DNA from: Burkholderiaceae bacterium
GTDB taxonomy: Bacteria > Pseudomonadota > Gammaproteobacteria > Burkholderiales > Burkholderiaceae_D
Reading direction: 5' to 3'
Assembly: GCA_019232795.1 (NCBI GenBank)
Contig: JAFANH010000015.1
Span: 1-40,114, forward strand
DNA: 40,114 bases
Both the position numbers and the translations under genes were made by a program. A model generated the notes under the pieces. It ran no database searches. It worked only from the letters and a program-made list of their open reading frames with translations, and was not told the origin of the DNA. Shown one piece after another: positions 8,106 to 17,236 of this stretch (its first letter is position 1; each line of letters starts with the position of its first letter).

Positions 8106-9047
8106 ATGTTGAGTTACATCGCACGCCGTGTCGCCCTGACTGTGCCTACCTTGCTGTTGGTAATGGTTGCCGTCTTTGCCCTGATTCATCTTATTCCTGG
8201 TGACCCTGCGCAACTAATGCTAGGCGACGCTGCCGACGATGCCACGCTATCGCAGTTGCGGCAACATTTGGGACTCGATCGGCCCTTGACCGTACAGTTC
8301 GCCAGATGGCTTTTGAATGTCGTGCATGGAGATTTTGGGCATTCGATTACGAATGGACTGCCAGTCCTGCCTTTGCTACTAGAGCGTATTCAGGTCAGCG
8401 GCACAATCATATTGGCGGCGGTAACCTTGGCGACTCTTATTGCCGTGCCGGCTGGCCTGATTGCTGCATGGAAGCAAAATCAAACCGTCGACGTTGCCAT
8501 TGTCGCCGGAGCTACGCTGCTTTTGTCTATCCCGAGCTTTTGGCTTGGCTTGCTGCTGATGCTGCAATTTGGTCTCAAGCTCGGGTGGCTGCCGGTGGTA
8601 GGTTACGTTCCGTTGTCGGAAAATTTCTCCGAAGGCTTGCTGTATCTGCTGCTGCCGATTGCAACCCTGGTAATGATTGAATCGGGCATTTTGACTCGGA
8701 TGTCGCGCGCAAGTGCGATTGACGTGTTGCGGCTTGAATACGTCACGCACGCTCGTGCCAAGGGTGTTTCGGAGAGCCAAGTGCTGAGACGGCATGTGTT
8801 CCCAAACGCATTCGGTCCAACACTGACCATGATTGGCGTCATTCTCGGAAATCTGTTGGGGGGTATTGCCGTGCTTGAAACGGTGTTTACGCTACCGGGA
8901 ATCGGGCGACTTTTGGTCGACGCAATTTACGCGCGCGACTATCCGGTCGTGCAGGGCGTCATGTTGTTGACTGCTTTGACATACGTATTTATCAATCTGA
9001 TCATTGACCTGTGCTATCCAATTTTTGATCCGCGAGTTACCACCTGA
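8106..9047 (+). CDS. Peptide-type ABC transporter permease, DppB-like
   Basis: 313 residues from ATG 8106, which begins LSYIARRVALTVPTLLLVMV, the typical N-terminal membrane segment of DppB/OppB-type permeases; an upstream in-frame start would add residues not seen in the family. About six membrane segments are visible. The cytoplasmic EAA loop reads EYVTHARAKGVSESQVLRRH (about residues 205-224) and contacts the ATPase. The stop overlaps the next start as TGATG, indicating translational coupling with the DppC-like gene. Confidence 0.94.
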   Translation: MLSYIARRVALTVPTLLLVMVAVFALIHLIPGDPAQLMLGDAADDATLSQLRQHLGLDRPLTVQFARWLLNVVHGDFGHSITNGLPVLPLLLERIQVSGTIILAAVTLATLIAVPAGLIAAWKQNQTVDVAIVAGATLLLSIPSFWLGLLLMLQFGLKLGWLPVVGYVPLSENFSEGLLYLLLPIATLVMIESGILTRMSRASAIDVLRLEYVTHARAKGVSESQVLRRHVFPNAFGPTLTMIGVILGNLLGGIAVLETVFTLPGIGRLLVDAIYARDYPVVQGVMLLTALTYVFINLIIDLCYPIFDPRVTT

Positions 9048-9868
9048 TGAAAGCGTTCTTCAAGCATAAAAATGGTTTGATCGGCGGTGCCATGATCGGA
9101 TTCATATTCGTGGTGGCGCTGGCAGCATTTTTCTGGACTCCATACAATCCGTTGGCGATTAATTTGCATATTCGATTGCAGCCCCCCTCGGCGACGCACT
9201 GGCTGGGAACCGACGAATTTGGACGAGATGTGTTGAGTCGCGTCATGGCGGGTGCTGCTGCAAGCGGAACGGTGGCGCTGCTTTCCGTCATTTCGGCGGT
9301 TGGTTTAGGGTTATTTATGGGAGTTGTGGCCGGCTTCTTCCGCAACTGGGTCGATCGCGTTTTGATGGCAATAAATGACACTTTGCTCGCGTTCCCCGGT
9401 ATCTTATTTGCGCTTGGCGTAATGATGATAGTTGGGGCAAATAAGTGGGGCATCATAATTGCACTTGGCCTCGCCTATACACCTACGGTAGTGCGGGTGG
9501 TTCGAGGTACGGTTTTGTCAATACGGGAAAAGGAGTATGTCGAGGCTTCGCGCATGATTGGCAATTCCGAATTGGTGACGATGTTGCGACATGTGTTGCC
9601 TAACTGTGCCGCACCTGTGGCGGTACTTACGACCAGCATGGTTGGGTGGGTGTTGTTATCGGAGAGTGCACTTAGTTTTCTTGGTCTTGGTGTCCCGCCG
9701 CCTGCACCCACTTGGGGCAATATGCTGGCCAGTTCACGTCAATACATGCAATCGGCAGTTTGGTTGAGCCTTGCCCCGGGCCTTTGTATTGCTCTCACAC
9801 TTCTCGGCATTAACCTACTGGGTGATGCGGTGCGTGACAAGCTCGATCCTCGTATGGTGGTTGCATGA
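9047..9868 (+). CDS. Peptide-type ABC transporter permease, DppC-like
   Basis: 273 residues with an N-terminal membrane helix (GLIGGAMIGFIFVVALAAFF), the HWLGTDEFGRDVLSRVM segment characteristic of DppC/OppC proteins, further membrane helices and an EAA loop (EYVEASRMIGNSELVTMLRH). It forms the inner-membrane pore with the DppB-like subunit. It overlaps the preceding gene by 1 base and the following ATPase gene by 4 (ATGA at 9865), so the three are one translational unit. Confidence 0.95.
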   Translation: MKAFFKHKNGLIGGAMIGFIFVVALAAFFWTPYNPLAINLHIRLQPPSATHWLGTDEFGRDVLSRVMAGAAASGTVALLSVISAVGLGLFMGVVAGFFRNWVDRVLMAINDTLLAFPGILFALGVMMIVGANKWGIIIALGLAYTPTVVRVVRGTVLSIREKEYVEASRMIGNSELVTMLRHVLPNCAAPVAVLTTSMVGWVLLSESALSFLGLGVPPPAPTWGNMLASSRQYMQSAVWLSLAPGLCIALTLLGINLLGDAVRDKLDPRMVVA

Positions 9869-11448
9869 ATATTCCAAATCTCCTCAGCGTCGAATCGCTC
9901 AAATTGATTTCGTCAGTCAACGGAAAGACACTGGTAGACAATGTGTCCTATAACTTGTGCGCCGGTGAAGTGTTGGCCATGGTTGGCGAATCGGGGAGCG
10001 GCAAGACGTTGGCCGCGCGCGCGATACTTGGTTTGCTGCCGCCTGGCATCGCTCCTTCGGAGGGGCGCATTTTGATGAATGGCGAAGATTTGCTGCAGGT
10101 GAATTCAGCCAGGATGAGGGCGATGCGCGGTGCGCAAATTGGAATGGTATTCCAGGAACCAATGATGTCGCTCAATCCTGCGGTGCGCATTGGAATTCAA
10201 ATGGCGGAAGGATTGAGGCTGCACACGCAGTTGACTGCGGCCCAGATCGAGGCGCGTTGTCTGGAAATCTTGGAGCGAGTACGGATTCGCGATCCAAAAC
10301 GTTGTCTGATGGCATACCCGCATGAATTTTCTGGAGGTATGCGCCAAAGGATTATGTTGGCCAGTGTGATGCTGCTAAAGCCTCGTCTGTTGATCGCCGA
10401 CGAGCCAACCACCGCACTCGACACTTTATCTCAGGGCGAAGTTCTTGATTTGATGACGGAATTGGCGCGGGAGGAAGGCACGGCCGTATTGTTGATTACT
10501 CACAATCTCGGCTTGGTTGCGCGATATGCGCAGCGGGCGGTTGTGATGAACAAAGGCGTGCTTGTCGAGACAGGGGATGTCAAACAGGTGTTGTACTCAC
10601 CCGTGAATTCGTACACGCGCAAATTGATTGAGGCTTTGCCGCGTCGCGGGCCGGTACTTACGGACAGCGGGGTGAAAACTCCGCTGATTGAAGCACGTAA
10701 CCTTAGTGTCTCGTATCGCGATAATAAGCCAGGTTGGTGGAGGAAAGGTCGCGTACGCAAGGTTCTCGATTCGGTCAATCTGACTGTTCACGAAGGAGAA
10801 ACTGTGGCGGTCGTGGGCGGTAGTGGATCAGGTAAAACAACGCTCGGACGCGCAATGCTTAGATTGATTGCCTCCTCTGGGGGAGGTGTGTTTTTTCGCG
10901 GACATTCAATTGACGGAAATAATGCGAAGCAATTTCGCCTCGCTTGTCAGCTTGTTTTTCAGGATCCATACTCGTCGCTTAATCCGCGCCAGCGAATTGG
11001 CGACATCGTGGCAGAACCGCTTAAGTTGGTGCGAAACATCTCAAAACAGGAAGCTTCACAAAGGGTCATACAGACTTTGCAAGACGTGGGACTGGATGGG
11101 CTTGCACTCAGATTCCCGCATGAATTGTCTGGCGGCCAGCGTCAGCGTGTGGCGATTGCCCGCGCGATAGTGCGCAGACCGGCCTTCATAGTTGCCGATG
11201 AACCCGTATCTGCGCTGGACATGAGCGTTCAGGCGCAGGTTCTAGCGCTTTTCCAGTCCCTGCAGAAAGCCTATGGTTTTGCTTGCCTTTTTATTTCTCA
11301 TGATTTGGCCGCGGTGGAACAAGTGTCAGATCGCGTTGTTGTGATGGAGTCTGGGCGCATAGTGGAGCAGGGAAGTCGGGATACGGTTTTTGATCAACCA
11401 CAACATGCTTATACGCGAGCTTTGCTGGCTGCGACCCCCGCTCTTTAA
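9865..11448 (+). CDS. Fused double ATP-binding subunit of the peptide-type ABC importer (DppD-DppF-like)
   Basis: 527 residues holding two complete ABC ATPases. The first has Walker A GESGSGKT (41-48), signature SGGMRQR and Walker B LLIADEPTTALD; the second has Walker A GGSGSGKT near residue 318, signature SGGQRQR and Walker B FIVADEPVSALD. Each half ends with the conserved YTR segment near a peptide-transporter-type C-terminus (NSYTRKLIEALP; QHAYTRALLAATP). In many dipeptide importers these are two proteins; the fused form (as in GsiA/YejF) is common. It powers the importer encoded just upstream, with which it overlaps by 4 bases. Confidence 0.95.
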   Translation: MNIPNLLSVESLKLISSVNGKTLVDNVSYNLCAGEVLAMVGESGSGKTLAARAILGLLPPGIAPSEGRILMNGEDLLQVNSARMRAMRGAQIGMVFQEPMMSLNPAVRIGIQMAEGLRLHTQLTAAQIEARCLEILERVRIRDPKRCLMAYPHEFSGGMRQRIMLASVMLLKPRLLIADEPTTALDTLSQGEVLDLMTELAREEGTAVLLITHNLGLVARYAQRAVVMNKGVLVETGDVKQVLYSPVNSYTRKLIEALPRRGPVLTDSGVKTPLIEARNLSVSYRDNKPGWWRKGRVRKVLDSVNLTVHEGETVAVVGGSGSGKTTLGRAMLRLIASSGGGVFFRGHSIDGNNAKQFRLACQLVFQDPYSSLNPRQRIGDIVAEPLKLVRNISKQEASQRVIQTLQDVGLDGLALRFPHELSGGQRQRVAIARAIVRRPAFIVADEPVSALDMSVQAQVLALFQSLQKAYGFACLFISHDLAAVEQVSDRVVVMESGRIVEQGSRDTVFDQPQHAYTRALLAATPAL

Positions 11449-11472
11449 TATCTTTTTACTGCACTACGTTTT

Positions 11473-12246
11473 ATGCATTTTGCAAAGCAATTGATTTGTA
11501 ATACTTCAATACTTCTTTCGACCTTATTTTTCCCAGTGGCCGCAGCATTTGCATCGGGCGGCCCGCCAATGATTACCGACGACCCGGGCACACCTGGTGA
11601 TGGCAATTGGGAAATCAATATCGCCGCACTGAGCAATCGCACCGCCGATGCCAAGTTCTACCAACTGCCGCTGCTCGACGCCAATTACGGTGTCGGCGAT
11701 CGCATCCAGCTTAAGTTCGAAATGCCGTGGATGGTCGAACATGGCGACGTGGGTGGCTCGCGCGATGGCTTGAACGATGGCCTGGCAGGCGTGAAGTGGC
11801 GCTTCTATGACGCCGGTGAGAACGACTGGCAAATTTCGACCTATCCGCAGGTGCAGTTCTGCTTCCCCGGTTCGAACCCGGCGCAAAACGGTTTCGCAGA
11901 CAGCGGCACCAGTTACTTGCTTCCACTTGAGTTCGTGCGCACCTTCGAGGGCTGGGATCTCAATTTCGAAGTCGGACGCTGGCTGCGTCCGACCAGCCAG
12001 GGTGACACTTGGATCGGCGGAGCCGTGCTGACCAAGGTGGTTCAGAAAGGTTTCGAGGTGATCGCCGAATTGCACGACGAGGTGGCAGTGCACGCTACGC
12101 AGAACGAATTGATCTTCAATATTGGTGCCCGCTACGAACTATCCGAGCGCTATACGCTATTGTTCTCGGCTGGCCACGACTTGCGCAATACACTCGGCGA
12201 AAAAAACATGCTCATGACTTACGTGGGTTTGCAGTTACATCTTTGA
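11473..12246 (+). CDS. Putative outer-membrane transporter-like protein (phenol MetA-pathway type)
   Basis: 257 residues with a signal peptide (LICNTSILLSTLFFPVAAAFA) and the opening GGPPMITDDPGTPGDGNWEI typical of the 'MetA-pathway of phenol degradation' outer-membrane family. The rest alternates short beta-strand-like stretches and ends in VGLQLHL, compatible with a small barrel. It lies 24 bases after the ATPase gene and may be co-transcribed with it. Codon use after about 11560 looks more G+C-rich than in the transport genes, so it may belong to the resident chromosome instead. The function of the family is not established. Confidence 0.65.
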   Translation: MHFAKQLICNTSILLSTLFFPVAAAFASGGPPMITDDPGTPGDGNWEINIAALSNRTADAKFYQLPLLDANYGVGDRIQLKFEMPWMVEHGDVGGSRDGLNDGLAGVKWRFYDAGENDWQISTYPQVQFCFPGSNPAQNGFADSGTSYLLPLEFVRTFEGWDLNFEVGRWLRPTSQGDTWIGGAVLTKVVQKGFEVIAELHDEVAVHATQNELIFNIGARYELSERYTLLFSAGHDLRNTLGEKNMLMTYVGLQLHL

Positions 12247-12253
12247 CTAATCT

Positions 12254-12292
12254 GGGAATTCGAGTGGTTGGTATCAAACTGGTTTAATTCCC
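12254..12292 (+). terminator. Possible terminator after the transporter-like gene
   Basis: GGGAATT (12254-12260) pairs with AATTCCC (12286-12292) over a 25-base loop that can fold further (AAACTGGTTT region). GCGCTTTTT follows. The loop is long and the U-tract short, so this is a weak call. Confidence 0.35.
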
Positions 12293-12498
12293 GCGCTTTT
12301 TCCGAATCGACTCATGGACCGGCATTTGCAGACCAACCATAGGGCGCAACCGGGATTGCCATCTACAGCGCCAAAATACGAGACAGGTCCGGATGCACCA
12401 TTTGGATATAGGCGATCGAGGGGGCGGAATGGAGCGTGCTATCGCATTTTTACAGAACATCCTGGTATTCTTGTTGCGGAGCAGGTCATTGGTAGGGC
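12293..12498. other. Intergenic stretch without recognised gene
   Basis: With its flanks, 12247-12550 holds no convincing coding sequence: the short open frames lack a ribosome-binding site and family features. Apart from the weak hairpin at its left and the promoter at its right I see nothing. Confidence 0.6.
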
Positions 12499-12500
12499 TT

Positions 12501-12530
12501 TCGCCAATTGTGAATCGGTCGCACTATAAT
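12501..12530 (+). promoter_or_regulatory. Predicted promoter of the cytochrome b561 gene
   Basis: A perfect -10 box TATAAT lies at 12525-12530, 20 bases before the GTG start. The best -35 candidate is weak (TCGCCA 12501-12506, 18-base spacer). Confidence 0.5.
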
Positions 12531-12550
12531 TCGAAACGAAAGGGAAGACT

Positions 12551-13132
12551 GTGGAACAACTTCTCATAACCGAGCAGCAGTACGACATGAAGACAATCTG
12601 GCTGCACTGGTTGACAGCAGGGCTGGTTGTCTCTTTGTGGTGCTTGGGGCAAACGATAGATTGGTTCCCACGCGGCGCCGCACGTGTATTTGCGCGCAGC
12701 GGACATATTGGCATCGGCGCATTACTTGGATGCCTGCTGCTATATCGTTTTTGGTGGCGGCTTACATCAGGCGCAAACTTGCCTGCTGTTGGTGCCGGGA
12801 TCCTTGGAAGATTGGCCAAGTCGATGCATGTGGCCTTATATATATGCCTGTTGGCGACTGTGGCCTTAGGCGTTGCCAATGTCTGGATTCGCGGCGACAA
12901 TCTGTTCTATCTCTACAAGGTTCCAGCTTTCGATCCCGGTAATAAAGTACTGCGTGCGACTGTCGAGGACTACCACGCCTATGCCGCCAACCTGTTGCTG
13001 ATTTTGGCGGGATTGCACGCAGTTGCTGGCTTGGTGCACCAATACATCCTGAAAGACGGCGTACTAGGTCGCATGTTTCCTGCGATGGTGGATGTTGGCT
13101 TTGTGGGCGGTCGAAAAGGTCGGCACCGATAA
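12551..13132 (+). CDS. Cytochrome b561 family membrane protein
   Basis: 193 residues with four predicted membrane helices and the His pattern of bacterial b561 proteins: H19 (IWLHWLTA), a His in ARSGHIGIG, one in AKSMHVALY and two in LAGLHAVAGLVHQY. These would hold two b hemes and pass electrons from quinol, as in the CybB superoxide:quinone oxidoreductase. The start is GTG 12551 with AGGGAAG (12541-12547) upstream; ATG 12590 is a shorter alternative that would still keep the first His. It stands alone and converges with hutG. Confidence 0.88.
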   Translation: MEQLLITEQQYDMKTIWLHWLTAGLVVSLWCLGQTIDWFPRGAARVFARSGHIGIGALLGCLLLYRFWWRLTSGANLPAVGAGILGRLAKSMHVALYICLLATVALGVANVWIRGDNLFYLYKVPAFDPGNKVLRATVEDYHAYAANLLLILAGLHAVAGLVHQYILKDGVLGRMFPAMVDVGFVGGRKGRHR

Positions 13133-13181
13133 AAATTCGTCGGAGTTGAACGCGAACAAAGGCGATTCACGGGGGGGCATA

Positions 13182-13994
13182 CTACTTTTCGGCCTCGGCC
13201 AGCATCGTTTCAAGAAATTGGCGCAAGGTGGGGCGAACTGCTTGCGCCTTTCTCTCGTCAAATCGATACGGGTGGCTTTCTTCCATATAAGTGATCTGCG
13301 ACAGCTCCAACTGCACGGCATGGGTATTGCCGGCCGGATTGCCGTAATGACGCGTGATATGGCCGCCCTTGAAACGCCCGTTCAAGGCCATGCTGTAGCC
13401 TGCCGCCGTTTCGGCGATGGCTCCCAGCTTATTCGACAAATCGGCTGCGCAGGAGCTGCCCGAAGCCGTACCGATGTTGAAGTCGGGTAGACGGCCTTCG
13501 AAAAAACGTGGCACTTCGGAAGCGATCGAGTGCGCGTCCCACAATAATGCGACGCCATGCTGGGTGCGCAGGCGCTGCAGCTGTTCGCTCAACTTGGTGT
13601 GGTAAGGCTGCCAGTAGCGGGTACGGCGCTCGGCAATCTCGGCTTCGCTCGGCTGTTTGCCGGCCTGATACAGCGGCTGGCGGTCGAAAGTATCGACCGG
13701 GCACAGGCCGGTAGTGTCTTGCCCCGGATACAGGTTGGCGTTGTCGGGAGGACGGTTGAGGTCGATCACATAGCGCGAATGGGTCGCCACCAGCACCGAG
13801 GCACCGAGTTCATCGAGGAAGTCGTAGAGCTGATCGAGGTGCCAGTCGGTATCGGCCAGGCGATGCGCGGCCGGCGTCATGCCACGGGAGATCTGTTCGG
13901 GGATATGAGTGCCGACGTGCGGCATCGATACCAGCAGCGGCGTGCGGCCTTGGCGGAAAATAAATGCAGGGGTCGGGACGGATGTGTTCATCAT
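13182..13994 (-). CDS. hutG: N-formylglutamate deformylase
   Basis: 270 residues, the usual size. It catalyses the last hut step, N-formylglutamate to glutamate and formate. Family motifs are LLVSMPHVGTHIPEQI near the N-terminus, VATHSRYVIDLNRPPDNANL, LLWDAHSIASEVPRFFEG and FKGGHITRHYGNP; the His and Asp/Glu residues in them supply the metal site. The start is ATG 13994 (a second ATG follows at once), 7 bases after the hutF stop; no good Shine-Dalgarno sequence is seen, so it probably relies on coupling to hutF. It is the last gene of the minus-strand hut operon. Confidence 0.95.
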   Translation of the reverse strand: MMNTSVPTPAFIFRQGRTPLLVSMPHVGTHIPEQISRGMTPAAHRLADTDWHLDQLYDFLDELGASVLVATHSRYVIDLNRPPDNANLYPGQDTTGLCPVDTFDRQPLYQAGKQPSEAEIAERRTRYWQPYHTKLSEQLQRLRTQHGVALLWDAHSIASEVPRFFEGRLPDFNIGTASGSSCAADLSNKLGAIAETAAGYSMALNGRFKGGHITRHYGNPAGNTHAVQLELSQITYMEESHPYRFDERKAQAVRPTLRQFLETMLAEAEK

Positions 13995-14001
13995 GTCGAA
14001 A

Positions 14002-15393
14002 TCAGGAGGATAGCAGTCCGCGCAGCGCGCGTTGATAGGCGGTGTTGCTGGTTTCTTCGGCGCTGTGCTGCCCATGCCGCACCACCCATTTGCCGCCGGC
14101 CATGACATCGCGGATGGGCGAGCCGCCATGATTGGAAAAAATCAGGCTGTCGAGCAAGGCGTCCCCCCGCTTGCCGCAGAGGGTGGGGTGCTGATTGTCC
14201 AGCAAAAGCAAATCGGCACGCTGGCCGACCGCCAGGCCGGCAACCGGGCGATCGCTCGCCATGGCGCCGCCCATCAGTGCTTGCCGGTACAGATAGGCGC
14301 CGACGGAAGGGTTGTCGGCCCCGACCAATACGTTGCGGCGACGATGCAGGAGGCGCTGACCGTATTCGTAGAGGCGCAGTTCCTCGCGCACGCTGGTGCT
14401 GACATGGCTGTCGGAACCTATGCCCCAGTGTCCGCCGGCCTGTGCGTAATGCACGCCGTCGAAAATGCCGTCGCCAAGATTCGCTTCGGTGGTCGGGCAG
14501 ATCCCGGCTACGGCGCCGCTGCGCGCCAATGCCATGGTTTCGGCTTCGGTCATGTGCGTAGCATGCACCAGGCACCAGTGCCGGTTCACGTCGACATGAT
14601 CGAGCAGCCACTCGACCGGCCGCGCACCGCAATGGGCAACGCAATCTTCGACTTCCTGAACTTGTTCGGCAATATGGATATGGATGGGGGCGCCGGCGTC
14701 GAAATCGCGTAGCGCCGTCAGCAGTTCCTGCAGCGAATTGGCGGAAACCGCCCGCAGCGAGTGCGGCGCCACGCCATAGCGCAGGCCGGCATGCTGGGGA
14801 TGGTTCTTTTGCAGGTGCTGCAACAGACCGATTATCCACTCCGGCGAGTTGATGAAACGCAGCTGGCCCTCATGCGGCGGTTTAGCGCCAAAACCGCTGT
14901 ACTGGTACATGACCGGCAATAGTGTCAAGCCTATGCCGGCTTCTTCAGCGGCGGCAATCAAACAAGCCGACATCTCGCCCGGGGCCGCGTAGGGCTCGCC
15001 CTTGGCGTCATGGTGCAGATAATGGAATTCGCAAACCGAGGTGTAGCCGGCTTTCAGCATCTCGATGTAAAGCTGCACGGCCACGGCTTTGAGCGTCTCC
15101 GGGGTCAACTTCTGCGCGAATGCGTACATCAGGGTGCGCCAGCTCCAGAAGCTGTCGGTCGGCTTGGCGCGGTACTCGGTCAGGCCGGCCATCGCCCTTT
15201 GGAAAGCGTGCGAATGCAGGTTGGCCATGCCGGGCAGCACGATGCCGGGTGCGCGCGGCGCTACGGCGGCTGGCTTGCCGGGGCTGACTTTGCGCAGCAA
15301 GCCGGTGGCATCCCACTCGAGATGGACATCTTGATGCCAGCCGTCCGGCAGCAGCGCATATTCGGCCAGCAGGCTATGGCTGTGCATGGTCAT
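14002..15393 (-). CDS. hutF: Formimidoylglutamate deiminase
   Basis: 463 residues of the amidohydrolase superfamily. It converts N-formimidoylglutamate to N-formylglutamate and ammonia, which marks this as the five-step (Pseudomonas-type) histidine pathway. Metal-site motifs are [15 protein letters not shown], the HIHIAEQ strand, HATHMTEAE and GSDSHVSTS. Start ATG 15393 has AAAGGAG 8 bases upstream; ATG 15387 is less well placed. The first 20 bases overlap the end of hutI in another frame, so the two are probably translationally coupled. Confidence 0.95.
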   Translation of the reverse strand: MTMHSHSLLAEYALLPDGWHQDVHLEWDATGLLRKVSPGKPAAVAPRAPGIVLPGMANLHSHAFQRAMAGLTEYRAKPTDSFWSWRTLMYAFAQKLTPETLKAVAVQLYIEMLKAGYTSVCEFHYLHHDAKGEPYAAPGEMSACLIAAAEEAGIGLTLLPVMYQYSGFGAKPPHEGQLRFINSPEWIIGLLQHLQKNHPQHAGLRYGVAPHSLRAVSANSLQELLTALRDFDAGAPIHIHIAEQVQEVEDCVAHCGARPVEWLLDHVDVNRHWCLVHATHMTEAETMALARSGAVAGICPTTEANLGDGIFDGVHYAQAGGHWGIGSDSHVSTSVREELRLYEYGQRLLHRRRNVLVGADNPSVGAYLYRQALMGGAMASDRPVAGLAVGQRADLLLLDNQHPTLCGKRGDALLDSLIFSNHGGSPIRDVMAGGKWVVRHGQHSAEETSNTAYQRALRGLLSS

Positions 15394-16624
15394 GGCTGTG
15401 ACTCCTTTGATAGACGATCCTGCCGCCACGCACCACGCTATGGCAGGGATTGCGGCCCATGCAGTAGGCGAGTTCTGCCAATGACCCGACCGACCACACG
15501 GCAAAATCGGCTGCACGCCCGGGCGCCAATTCGCCATGCACGTGAGCTTGACCCAGTGCGCGCGCCGCATGCGTAGTGACGCCGGCAAGGGCTTCAGCCA
15601 CGGTGAGGCGAAAAAGCGTGCAGGCCATGTTCAACATTAATAGCAGCGAGCTGGCCGGCGAGGTGCCGGGATTGCTGTCGGTGGCGATCGCCATCGGAAT
15701 ATTGTAGCGGCGCAGCAGTTCGATGGGAGGAAATTGCTTTTCGCGCAGAAAGTAAAACGCCCCGGGCAGCAGCACGGCAGTGGTGCCGGCTTCTTTCATT
15801 GCCAGAATATCGTCTTCGTTCAGGTATTCGAGATGATCGACCGACAAGGCACGATAACGCACGGCAAGCCGGGTGCCGCCCATATTGGAAAGCTGTTCGG
15901 CGTGCATCTTGACGGGCAAGCCGAGTTTGGCGGCAGTATCGAACACGCGTTCGCTCTGCGCCAGAGAAAAGCCTATGCTTTCGCAAAATACGTCGACTGC
16001 ATCGACCAGGCCTTCCGTATGCATGGCAGGCAGCATTTCCTCGCACACCAGGGCAATGTAGTCGTCGGCCCGGTCTTTGTATTCGGGCGGCAACGCATGT
16101 GCGCCGAGGAAAGTCGTATAAACAGTGACCGGAAATTCCCGGCCCAGGCGGCGCGCCACGCGCAGGATCTTGCGTTCGCTGGCCAGGTCGAGGCCGTAGC
16201 CCGACTTGATTTCGATGGCGGTGACGCCTTCGGCCAGCAAGGCTTCAAGACGCTGCGCTGATTGCGCGAACAGGCTCTCTTCATCGGCTGCGCGTGTGCT
16301 GTTGACGGTGGAAACGATGCCGCCGCCGCGCCGCGCGATGTCTTCATAGCTGGCGCCGGCCAGACGCAATGCAAATTCGTCGGCGCGATTGCCGCCGTAA
16401 ACCAGGTGGGTATGGCAATCGATCAGGCCGGGCGTAAGCCAGCGGTTTTCCAGGTCGTGGCGCGGGCTTTGCGCAAATTCGATTGGCAATGCTTCGATGT
16501 GGCCGATCCAGGCGATCTTGCCGTCGCGTACGGCCAGCGCACCGCGATCGATCACCTGTTCGGGATCGCCGCGTCGCGCAATGCGGGCGTTGAGCCAAAT
16601 GCCGTCTGTATGGGTGGAATGCAT
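15374..16624 (-). CDS. hutI: Imidazolonepropionase
   Basis: 416 residues, amidohydrolase superfamily; it hydrolyses 4-imidazolone-5-propionate to N-formimidoylglutamate. Motifs: [18 protein letters not shown] (metal His pair and substrate loop), [45 protein letters not shown] and [11 protein letters not shown] (metal Asp). The start lies 3 bases after the hutD stop and has no obvious Shine-Dalgarno element, which points to coupled translation. Its 3' end overlaps hutF by 20 bases. Confidence 0.96.
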   Translation of the reverse strand: MHSTHTDGIWLNARIARRGDPEQVIDRGALAVRDGKIAWIGHIEALPIEFAQSPRHDLENRWLTPGLIDCHTHLVYGGNRADEFALRLAGASYEDIARRGGGIVSTVNSTRAADEESLFAQSAQRLEALLAEGVTAIEIKSGYGLDLASERKILRVARRLGREFPVTVYTTFLGAHALPPEYKDRADDYIALVCEEMLPAMHTEGLVDAVDVFCESIGFSLAQSERVFDTAAKLGLPVKMHAEQLSNMGGTRLAVRYRALSVDHLEYLNEDDILAMKEAGTTAVLLPGAFYFLREKQFPPIELLRRYNIPMAIATDSNPGTSPASSLLLMLNMACTLFRLTVAEALAGVTTHAARALGQAHVHGELAPGRAADFAVWSVGSLAELAYCMGRNPCHSVVRGGRIVYQRSHSHDHAQP

Positions 16625-16627
16625 GGG

Positions 16628-17212
16628 TCAGTTCTGCAGGGTGACGACGGAGACGCGCAGCAGGGCACTGCCGGTCTCCAGCGGCCGAAAGGACACGCTG
16701 TCGGCAGGTGTTTCCGACACCAGTGTATCGCCTCGTTTCAACATGCTCTCGATGCCATCTGCGGCGGTGACCAGCCAACTGCCGGCCGCACAAAACAATA
16801 ATAGCGCGCCGTCGGAAGTGTTGCTGGCGGTCCCGGCTTCGCGTACGACTCCGACGTCGCCTTGCACGGCGTCACGGCGCAACATCAGATTGAAGTCGCG
16901 GGATGGCTTGCCCAACAATTGCGCATCGAGCCGGTCTTCGCCGCGAAAGCGATATGGCAGCAATACCTGGTCCAGACCGTGGATGCCATGCTCGAATTGC
17001 AGCAGCATGCCGTCGCCATCGAGCAGCGTGATGATGCGGTCGATGCCGGGGAATGCTGAAAACGGCCCCGACCTGTTGACGTCGGCGATGCTGACGCGCC
17101 AGGCAAAATCGTCGAACGAGGCTCCGGCCGGATGGCAGGCCAGTTCACGCGTGACGCCACCGCCGTTTTTCCACGGCGCGGCGATCAGTTCTTCGTAGGC
17201 GATGAGACGCAT
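16628..17212 (-). CDS. hutD: HutD family protein
   Basis: 194 residues, cupin-like HutD family. The N-terminus APWKNGGGVTRELACHPAG and WRVSIADVNRSGPFSAFPGI with RIITLLDGDGM are the family hallmarks. In Pseudomonas, HutD has been proposed to limit the upper level of hut expression, perhaps by binding formylglutamate; its biochemical role is not firmly known. It sits between hutH (24-base gap) and hutI (3-base gap) in the operon. Confidence 0.93.
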   Translation of the reverse strand: MRLIAYEELIAAPWKNGGGVTRELACHPAGASFDDFAWRVSIADVNRSGPFSAFPGIDRIITLLDGDGMLLQFEHGIHGLDQVLLPYRFRGEDRLDAQLLGKPSRDFNLMLRRDAVQGDVGVVREAGTASNTSDGALLLFCAAGSWLVTAADGIESMLKRGDTLVSETPADSVSFRPLETGSALLRVSVVTLQN

Positions 17213-17236
17213 CCGCTATCGGTGTCGGTGCAGCGA

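Noticed and set aside
13133..13181. Terminator between the convergent cytochrome b561 gene and hutG
   Set aside because: No stem followed by a U-tract is visible in these 49 bases.
14032..14712. Plus-strand open frame of 226 codons opposite hutF
   Set aside because: It is antisense to a full-length enzyme with intact motifs and has no coding evidence of its own.
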